This document shows, one piece after another, positions 15,574-20,358 of a DNA stretch of 22,947 nt. A program made the translations under genes and the position numbers. This DNA is from Collinsella sp. (GTDB lineage: Bacteria; Actinomycetota; Coriobacteriia; Coriobacteriales; Coriobacteriaceae): positions 1-22,947 of the forward strand of contig DXMW01000010.1 of assembly GCA_019414045.1 (NCBI GenBank). The letters run 5' to 3'. How positions within the stretch are numbered: the stretch's first letter is position 1; every line of letters starts with the position of its first letter. The notes under the pieces are model-generated. The model made no database searches and had not been told where the DNA came from. It saw only the letters and a program-made list of their open reading frames with translations.

Positions 15574-16311
15574 TTAGCGACTCATAGCGATGGCAATGCC
15601 AATAACCGCGATAACCACGGGGATCGCAAGCGATGCAAACAGAATCCCGGCAAAAAGGCCCACCACCAGCGCGCACACGATGATGGCCAGCGTGGTGGGT
15701 ACAAGCGCAAGCAGAGGAGTAACCACGCAGACGGATGCAAAGCGAAGCCCGTGGAACAAGCACTCATGAGGGAATAAAGCCTTGAGGACCCCTTCGACAA
15801 TTCGCCACTCGACAATCGTTCCGATGGTTAAGACAACAGCCCAAAGCAGGTAATCATTGGCGCGGGAATCCGAAGCCATCTTTCCGGTAACGCCGGCCCA
15901 CCAATCAAATACGGCGGCATAGCCCAGCAAACAGACAATCGCACAGACGACGGATGCAAATGCGCCGGCACCCTCAATTACACCGAGCAGCTCGCACATG
16001 TCGGATTCGCGCCCTCCCGTTAACAACACGATCCATTTGTGGGCAAGCGGCGCAACAAACGCCGCGCCCAGCACAACCCAGTACACCCTAAACGCCACCA
16101 GGCGCCATGAATGGAGCGGGATCACCGTGTTGCTCTCGCTAATCTCGAACATAAACCCGCCGAGCCACGTCGTCAGCAAGCACATCATGTCGACGGCGAC
16201 CACGTAGAGTACAACCGCAAAGACAGTTTGCAGAATCATGCCGAAAATATTCATCGCCGTTGGCTTCTTGGGGGCGTCCGGCTCGATTCTGTACATGTCG
16301 CATCCGTTCAT
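15574..16311 (-). CDS. Multi-pass membrane protein heading the six-gene operon
   Basis: This 245-residue integral membrane protein begins MNGCDMYRIEPDAPKKPTAM. The ATG at 16311 is chosen because AAGGA lies about 6-7 bases upstream; earlier in-frame starts lack such a site. Hydrophobic segments lie at about 20-50, 70-98, 108-137, 150-172 and 183-242, the last probably holding two or three helices, so five to seven spans are likely. Loops are short and there is no recognised enzymatic or transporter signature. The family is unknown. It is the first gene of the operon that continues with a 68-residue membrane peptide, a ClpX-like unfoldase and a helicase-nuclease. A membrane anchor or sensor role is plausible but unproven. 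Its C-terminal hydrophobic block is broadly similar in character to that of the membrane protein at 18985-19809. Confidence 0.78.
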   Translation of the reverse strand: MNGCDMYRIEPDAPKKPTAMNIFGMILQTVFAVVLYVVAVDMMCLLTTWLGGFMFEISESNTVIPLHSWRLVAFRVYWVVLGAAFVAPLAHKWIVLLTGGRESDMCELLGVIEGAGAFASVVCAIVCLLGYAAVFDWWAGVTGKMASDSRANDYLLWAVVLTIGTIVEWRIVEGVLKALFPHECLFHGLRFASVCVVTPLLALVPTTLAIIVCALVVGLFAGILFASLAIPVVIAVIGIAIAMSR

Positions 16312-16360
16312 TAGCTGTCCTTTCATTGCTGATGACATATTGGTCCGAAAGCCCGTTCAT

Positions 16361-16382
16361 TTTTAGAATTTTTTTTCTAAAA
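16361..16382. repeat. 8-bp inverted repeat upstream of the six-gene operon
   Basis: The arms TTTTAGAA (16361-16368) and TTCTAAAA (16375-16382) flank a run of six T. The dyad lies about 50 bp before the first gene of the operon and directly abuts the next dyad at 16382. Its AT-rich palindromic form suggests a repressor or activator site in the divergent control region. On the plus strand it is not preceded by a gene, so a terminator role is unlikely. Confidence 0.55.
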
Positions 16383-16416
16383 GCTTAACGCAGTTGATAC
16401 CCCCGTGGGTTAAGCT
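16382..16416. promoter_or_regulatory. 8-bp dyad straddling the divergent promoter (operator candidate)
   Basis: The arms AGCTTAAC (16382-16389) and GTTAAGCT (16409-16416) are perfect complements around 19 bp. The right arm touches the -10 and the spacer contains the -35 of the plus-strand promoter. A protein binding both arms would occlude that promoter and could also act on the divergent six-gene operon. Confidence 0.55.
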
Positions 16417-16421
16417 ATAAA
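16394..16421 (+). promoter_or_regulatory. Candidate promoter of the HsdM/HsdS-like gene
   Basis: TTGATA (16394-16399) and TATAAA (16416-16421) are separated by 16 bp; both match the sigma-70 consensus at 5 of 6 positions. The predicted start near 16428 gives a leader of about 105 nt. The leader contains a perfect 7-bp dyad at 16434-16465. No equally good promoter was found for the divergent six-gene operon within the same interval. Confidence 0.55.
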
Positions 16422-16433
16422 CACTCAATTTCA

Positions 16434-16465
16434 AATTCATCGGAGTTGGGCTGATAATATGAATT
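16434..16465 (+). other. Leader hairpin of the HsdM/HsdS-like gene
   Basis: The arms AATTCAT (16434-16440) and ATGAATT (16459-16465) are perfect complements around an 18-nt loop. It lies in the predicted 5' leader, about 70 nt before the chosen start. It could be an RNA structure or a further protein site. No known riboswitch pattern was recognised. Confidence 0.4.
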
Positions 16466-16533
16466 GACCGCGTCGTGCCATTGCCAACAACGACGCACTC
16501 CATATCGCACAACGCATGTCCGAGGAGGCAATC

Positions 16534-18120
16534 GTGCTTCTGTCTCGCGCAGAACAAGCAAAGCTAGGCCTTTATCATGCCTACAATCAGGATCCAGAGC
16601 CTCATAGCAGCGCATTTCTTGCAAACCTGGTTTCCTTTATGGTCTCAAAACTCCAGCCAACGCTAAAAACTCATACGCTTATCGAGCTGTGCTGCCGAGA
16701 TTTTGAGTTTGCCCAAGATTATGCAAATGGACCCGCATGGTCTATCTGGGGCATCGACCTTAAGGACCCCGAAAGCACCGACTTTAGAACTCGCGGCACA
16801 TCCGCTGATCCGTCTTTTACATTTACCAAAGCCGATGTCTTTGCCTCAACGCCAGAATCGGGTGCCGTGCCCCGTACCGATGAGCCCACGCTCATCTACT
16901 GCAGACCCCCCGAGCAAATCCCCCTCACTCAATTTGAGCCCTCGCTCGAAATTGCAGATGAGCATGTTCGGGATTTCCTTACGTCGAGGGCCCGTCAACT
17001 GCAAACACTTGTCGATGTACCAAGCCCGCTTTCGGTCAGCGAATGGTATTACGTTTTTCTCGCTGCTTCCCTTGCGTGTGAACGCCCGGATTCCATTGCG
17101 GTCGTACAAGTCTCCAACCGATTGCTCAACCTGGCACGCGCCGCAGACGGGCGCCGCCTGCTCTGCCAGCTTGGACTATTGACAGCGATAGTGTTACTTC
17201 CCAATACGATCGCCGCCAATAGCGATGGCTACGCCTTACTATTTCTGAGCGACCGTAAACCCAACGAGCCATATTTCCTCTTTGATGGGCGGTCATTTGA
17301 CAACAAGCCCATGACAAGCGAGCTCATGCATCAGATCCAAGACTCGATTAGTTATGCTTACGCCAAGACAACCGATGTGACGCATTGGCGTCTCGGCGAT
17401 CGAGGTGCCGAAAAAATCTGGCCTTTACTTCCCAGTGCTAAAAGCACCTCTTTTGCAGAGGAGTCCTTCGTTCGCTTTGGCAGCGTAGCGGACATACGCC
17501 GCGGCATTCCCCGTAGCACTCTTTTAAAGATGCCACAGATGGGTCTTAGCAGAACGGACCGACGAATTGACTGCTACTACCTATCGCTTAAACACTTAGT
17601 CGATGGAACGGTTATCGGTTTCGAAGATCTACCCGAGCGCGTATCCGACACGGATATTTACGATATGGGCGATACGGATCCAGGTCTTTTCTATCGTCTC
17701 AAACCGCTAGGCGAGTATGAAACCTGCATACTGATCTCACGCTTCGGACCACCATTTAAGCTGACCCTCGTAGTGCCGGGAAGCATGAGGCGCGAGCCGG
17801 TGCCTCAGAAACCTCAGTTATGCCCTAAACTCATTGTCCCCTGCGATGTCGTCTTCTGCGCATCCTTTAAAGATGAACTACTAGCACGATTCTTCTTAGC
17901 CTACCTGTCATCCGATGAAGGACAGCAGAAACTCTTAGCCTCCTCACACGGAGACTCGCTTGCGCAGCTATCTCCTAAAGACCTGCGAAGCATGACCGTG
18001 CCTGTTCCCGGGCGAGCGGAGCAGGAGCGCTACGCGCTAGAGTACGAAGCAAAGCAGCGCGCCTACGAGGACGCCCTTAAGCAGGCGGAACATTACGCCG
18101 CGAGTAAGGAAACGATGTAG
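16534..18120 (+). CDS. Degenerate HsdM-like methylase fused to an HsdS-like recognition domain
   Basis: This 528-residue protein starts at GTG 16534, five bases after a GAGGAGG site; an ATG at 16516 has no such site and would place GAGGAGG inside the gene. The N-terminal half follows an N6-adenine methylase plan: LIELCCRDFEFA (from residue 49) where motif I should be, SIWGIDL, TKADVFAS, LIYCRPPEQIP (from 120) where NPPY/F should be, and VLLPNTIAANSDGYALLFLSD. The Gly-rich SAM loop and the NPP(Y/F) active site are both altered, so methylation is doubtful. The C-terminal half resembles one HsdS recognition domain: RFGSVADIRRGIPRS (from about 312), YLSSDEGQQKLL, LSPKDLRSMTVPVPG and a helical tail. 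It may recognise DNA without modifying it. It is transcribed away from the six-gene operon across a shared 222-bp control region. Confidence 0.75.
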   Translation: MLLSRAEQAKLGLYHAYNQDPEPHSSAFLANLVSFMVSKLQPTLKTHTLIELCCRDFEFAQDYANGPAWSIWGIDLKDPESTDFRTRGTSADPSFTFTKADVFASTPESGAVPRTDEPTLIYCRPPEQIPLTQFEPSLEIADEHVRDFLTSRARQLQTLVDVPSPLSVSEWYYVFLAASLACERPDSIAVVQVSNRLLNLARAADGRRLLCQLGLLTAIVLLPNTIAANSDGYALLFLSDRKPNEPYFLFDGRSFDNKPMTSELMHQIQDSISYAYAKTTDVTHWRLGDRGAEKIWPLLPSAKSTSFAEESFVRFGSVADIRRGIPRSTLLKMPQMGLSRTDRRIDCYYLSLKHLVDGTVIGFEDLPERVSDTDIYDMGDTDPGLFYRLKPLGEYETCILISRFGPPFKLTLVVPGSMRREPVPQKPQLCPKLIVPCDVVFCASFKDELLARFFLAYLSSDEGQQKLLASSHGDSLAQLSPKDLRSMTVPVPGRAEQERYALEYEAKQRAYEDALKQAEHYAASKETM

Positions 18121-18127
18121 CGACTGG

Positions 18128-18169
18128 GATCGGCAAGCTGTCTGAACTTTTGCCGACAGCCTGCCGATC
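18128..18169. terminator. Hairpin between convergent genes (bidirectional terminator candidate)
   Basis: Two 15-bp arms at 18128-18142 and 18155-18169 pair at 14 of 15 positions around a 12-nt loop. It begins 8 bp after the stop of the HsdM/HsdS-like gene and lies 24 bp from the stop of the convergent gene at 18193. There is no U-tract, so it may work as a weak or factor-assisted bidirectional terminator. Confidence 0.6.
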
Positions 18170-18192
18170 AGGCGCGCCGTTCAATGCAGCGG

Positions 18193-18813
18193 CTAGAGAT
18201 TCTCATCAGACTTCGAACTGGCCCTGGCCGCCTCTTCGTCCTCAATCAAATTTTTGACCGCTGTATAGGCGTCATACGTAGCGTCTTCGATCTTATCCAG
18301 GGCATCTGGGTCATGCATGCAACCGCCCTCCTGGAGTTTCTGGATCAAAAACCAGGCAGCAGTAAGCAAGTTGTCGACATCCTCAACATCCAGCTGATCA
18401 ATCGAATACGCACTATCGTCGAGTTCCACCAAATATGAACTGGCGACGCGGATGGCCTTACTTACATATGGCTCAAGGTCGTATTGGGGGTAGCGGGCAT
18501 CGAGGGCCGTTAACGGATCGGTCGGCTCAACCCAATAGAGCATCGTTGCGCTCTCGCGCTTCTCCAGCGGATACTGCTCGACCGCCTTTTCCCAGCTTAC
18601 ATACCAGGGATTGTCGTCCTTGTCTGCAAGCGATTTGCAGTAAAAAAGTGCCGTAGCAGCACTTGCGCAAGAATAGTAATGGCGCGCCCTGCTCTTCTTG
18701 AACTCATCGTTCAGCTCATCGTTGTAAAACAGCTCCGCCTCCATGACCAGGAACGGACCATCCTCATCCGTAATGCTCATGGGATAGTTGTTACGCTCAT
18801 AGTCCGGATACAT
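18193..18813 (-). CDS. Unknown acidic 206-residue protein
   Basis: I do not recognise this protein. The ATG at 18813 (MYPDYERNNYPMSITDEDGP) has GGAG 5 bases upstream. The frame stays open further upstream, but that extension runs through a duplicated gene remnant and two dyads and has no ribosome binding site. The protein is strongly acidic, with clustered Asp/Glu (for example QLDVEDVDNLL, KIEDATYDAY, LIEDEEAARAS), aromatic-rich patches (ARHYYSC, ALFYCKS, PWYVSWEKA) and no signal peptide or membrane segment. It is probably a cytoplasmic, mostly helical protein. Acidic composition would fit an immunity or inhibitor protein or a DNA mimic, but no function can be assigned. It is preceded by the membrane protein gene at 18985-19809. 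Confidence 0.75.
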   Translation of the reverse strand: MYPDYERNNYPMSITDEDGPFLVMEAELFYNDELNDEFKKSRARHYYSCASAATALFYCKSLADKDDNPWYVSWEKAVEQYPLEKRESATMLYWVEPTDPLTALDARYPQYDLEPYVSKAIRVASSYLVELDDSAYSIDQLDVEDVDNLLTAAWFLIQKLQEGGCMHDPDALDKIEDATYDAYTAVKNLIEDEEAARASSKSDENL

Positions 18814-18829
18814 TTTGTCTCCAATCAAC

Positions 18830-18883
18830 CGTTCGGACACATTAACAAGCAATATCGAACCCGCGCTCACGCGGAGAGTTGTC
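18830..18883. repeat. Direct repeat copy 1 (duplicated gene end)
   Basis: This 54-bp segment matches 19911-19964 at 48 of 54 positions. It covers the last codons of the 108-residue gene family plus bases just after the stop. Identity continuing past the stop codon shows a DNA-level duplication, not just protein conservation. Confidence 0.85.
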
Positions 18884-18910
18884 ACCATCGCGCCAATCTG
18901 CAAGTTTTTC
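18842..18910 (-). pseudogene. 3' remnant of a second copy of the 108-residue gene
   Basis: Read on the minus strand this stretch encodes EKLADWRDGDNSPRERGFDI-AC-stop. It matches the end of the intact gene at 19923-20249 (EWIEDDNSPRGRGFDI-AC-stop) in frame and at the stop codon. Immediately upstream an in-frame TGA (18911-18913) and the tandem dyads replace the rest of the gene. It lies 28 bp before the start of the 206-residue gene, so it is a leftover of a duplicated copy whose 5' part was lost or replaced. Confidence 0.7.
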
Positions 18911-18978
18911 TCATCGCGTGAAAAGAGCTTGCGATTCTTGCATGTTTTTCTCACGTCGTGACAAGAACTTGCATGGTC
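18899..18978. repeat. Two tandem 40-bp dyad units
   Basis: Units at 18899-18938 and 18939-18978 begin TGCAAGTTTTTCTCA and TGCATGTTTTTCTCA and match at about 27 of their first 33 positions. Each is itself an imperfect palindrome: unit 1 pairs about 11 of 14 positions, unit 2 about 13 of 16 around the perfect core TCACG-T-CGTGA. They begin 6 bp after the stop of the membrane protein gene at 18985 and precede the gene remnant. They could be tandem protein sites, paired RNA hairpins or a terminator-like block. Confidence 0.7.
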
Positions 18979-18984
18979 GCCCCG

Positions 18985-19809
18985 CTAGCTGCGCCACGAG
19001 GCAGCAAGGATAACGGGAATCCCGGCAAGGCACACCGCCAAGGCGACGGCTCCGAGCGCGAGCACGATGGCCACGCTTACGACGACATAGGCCACGGCAA
19101 TGAAGGTCAGTGCCAGCAGGCAGACAAGCAGTTCGGCCACGTAGCACAACACCAGGTTCGAGCTCGCGCGCTTCAGCAGGACGTCGGCGAGGCGGACAAG
19201 CTCGATAGCGAAGCCGCTGCCGAAATTGCGTCCGGGGCCCTTGGCAAGGAACCACTTGAACAGGCACATCAGGGCGCAGCCCAGCATGATCATGATGGAA
19301 ACGGCCCATACATTGTGCCCCGACTCAGCAAGGCTCTGGTCACCCATCGCGCTGCCGTTGATGAGCCAACTCGTTCCATAGCCCATGAACAGCATCGCCA
19401 GCAGCAGGCAGGCGCTCAGCGCGGCGAGAGAGCGCGACACGCGCCCGCTGAACACCGGAGCCTCGCAGCTGAGTCCAAGGCCCTCGCGAACGCGCCAGGC
19501 GGCATGGTAGGCAGGGTAGGCCGCGATGAGCGCGGCCACGAGCAGCGACGCCCAATCGGACCCGGGCACAGCCGACGCGTACTCCGCAATCGCGGAGATG
19601 GAGAAGGCAGCATGGAACGACTCGTTCAGGAACAGCGCGACCTCGCCCTTCCAGACGCAAAACGGGGCGGCGACGGAGGCGGTGCCGGCAGCGGCAACCG
19701 CGGCAACGGCAACGAGCAGCGCGCCCTGCACGAGTTTGACGACCTCGCCTCTGGCGGTGCGGGGCGCAGACTCAACGGCGCTGGACGAAATTTGAATAGA
19801 AGTGTTCAT
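18985..19809 (-). CDS. Multi-pass membrane protein, 274 residues
   Basis: This integral membrane protein starts at the ATG at 19809 (MNTSIQISSSAVESAPRTAR), with AAGGA 6-7 bases upstream; an earlier in-frame start is unsupported. Hydrophobic segments lie at about 22-50, 85-103, 128-150, 168-190 and 214-268, the last probably with two helices, giving about six spans. Ala- and Val-rich helices dominate and there is no recognised transporter or enzyme motif. The function is unknown. It lies downstream of the 108-residue gene, separated by 113 bp with a hairpin at 19863-19884, and upstream of the tandem dyads. In overall form it resembles the membrane protein heading the six-gene operon, but no detailed homology is claimed. 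Confidence 0.78.
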   Translation of the reverse strand: MNTSIQISSSAVESAPRTARGEVVKLVQGALLVAVAAVAAAGTASVAAPFCVWKGEVALFLNESFHAAFSISAIAEYASAVPGSDWASLLVAALIAAYPAYHAAWRVREGLGLSCEAPVFSGRVSRSLAALSACLLLAMLFMGYGTSWLINGSAMGDQSLAESGHNVWAVSIMIMLGCALMCLFKWFLAKGPGRNFGSGFAIELVRLADVLLKRASSNLVLCYVAELLVCLLALTFIAVAYVVVSVAIVLALGAVALAVCLAGIPVILAASWRS

Positions 19810-19862
19810 GATTTTCCTTTCAACAGAAATCAAACCGGAATCGCCGGCAACTAGGATGCAGC

Positions 19863-19884
19863 CTCTAGTCGGCTCCGATTAGAG
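19863..19884. other. Hairpin between the 108-residue gene and the membrane protein gene
   Basis: The arms CTCTAGTCGG (19863-19872) and CCGATTAGAG (19875-19884) pair at 9 of 10 positions with a very tight loop (4 nt or so in practice). It lies in the 113-bp gap between the two minus-strand genes. No U-tract follows on the minus strand, so partial termination, RNA processing or a protein site are all possible. Confidence 0.45.
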
Positions 19885-19910
19885 ATTGTTCGCCCCCATT
19901 GATACCAAGT

Positions 19911-19964
19911 CGTGCGGACACATTAACAAGCGATATCGAAACCGCGTCCACGTGGAGAGTTGTC
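19911..19964. repeat. Direct repeat copy 2 (intact gene end)
   Basis: This is the partner of the repeat at 18830-18883 (48 of 54 identical). It contains the last 14 codons and stop of the intact 108-residue gene plus 12 bp beyond the stop. Confidence 0.85.
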
Positions 19965-20249
19965 GTCCTCAATCCATTCGAGCCCGACGCACTCATCGAT
20001 CCCTGCATCGGGGACTGACGACCATCTAAACTCGAAACCAAGCTGGTCAAGCTCATCGACTCGCCCACGGATCACTCCGTAAACATCCAACGCATTCTCG
20101 AAATCCTCCGAAGACGCGTAGCCTCGCTCGCGCTGCTTGCGCATCTGATGCAAGCGACCCATGGCGGCGGCGATAATCTCGCGAAGAGCGATAACCTCGC
20201 GCTCGCACACATCGATGTTTCCTTCGTTGAGCTTGATGCAATCGGGCAT
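19923..20249 (-). CDS. Unknown 108-residue protein (duplicated family)
   Basis: I do not recognise this protein. The ATG at 20249 (MPDCIKLNEGNIDVCEREVI) has GGAGG 6 bases upstream; a long upstream extension of the frame has no such site and crosses the divergent promoter. The N-terminal 60 residues look helical (EREVIALREIIAAAMGRLHQMRKQRERGY in two helices), the middle has a possible helix-turn (FENALDVYGVIRGRVDELD), and the C-terminus ends DNSPRGRGFDIAC. No signal peptide or membrane span is present. A remnant carrying the same C-terminus lies at 18842-18910, so the gene was once duplicated here. It is divergent from the zinc-finger gene at 20359 and is first in a set with the membrane protein and the 206-residue protein. 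Confidence 0.72.
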   Translation of the reverse strand: MPDCIKLNEGNIDVCEREVIALREIIAAAMGRLHQMRKQRERGYASSEDFENALDVYGVIRGRVDELDQLGFEFRWSSVPDAGIDECVGLEWIEDDNSPRGRGFDIAC

Positions 20250-20288
20250 AACGGCCTCCCTGGTTTTAAGCCTTTTCGCTTGACTCCA

Positions 20289-20317
20289 TTGAACAGCCGC
20301 GAACAGCCGCGTAATAT
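20289..20317 (+). promoter_or_regulatory. Candidate promoter with tandem 10-bp repeat in the spacer
   Basis: TTGAAC (20289-20294) and TAATAT (20312-20317) are separated by 17 bp. A perfect tandem repeat of GAACAGCCGC (20291-20300 and 20301-20310) overlaps the -35 and fills most of the spacer, which would suit a direct-repeat activator or repressor. It would drive the gene at 20359. The promoter match is moderate. Confidence 0.5.
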
Positions 20318-20358
20318 GACTTTTATCGCGTTTTAAATTTTGGCTGTTTGGAGCATCG

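Noticed and set aside
15323..15763. 146-codon reading of the small membrane protein.
   Set aside because: The extra N-terminal part is antisense-like, overlaps the end of the preceding gene, and has no ribosome binding site; the 68-residue form has one.
18814..18954. Longer N-terminus for the 206-residue protein (253 codons).
   Set aside because: The extension reads through the gene remnant in a different frame and through the tandem dyads, starts at GTG without a ribosome binding site, and GGAG sits right before the ATG at 18813.
18899..18978. Tandem 40-bp units as a CRISPR array.
   Set aside because: There are only two units, no distinct spacers, the repeats are imperfect, and no cas genes are present in the window.
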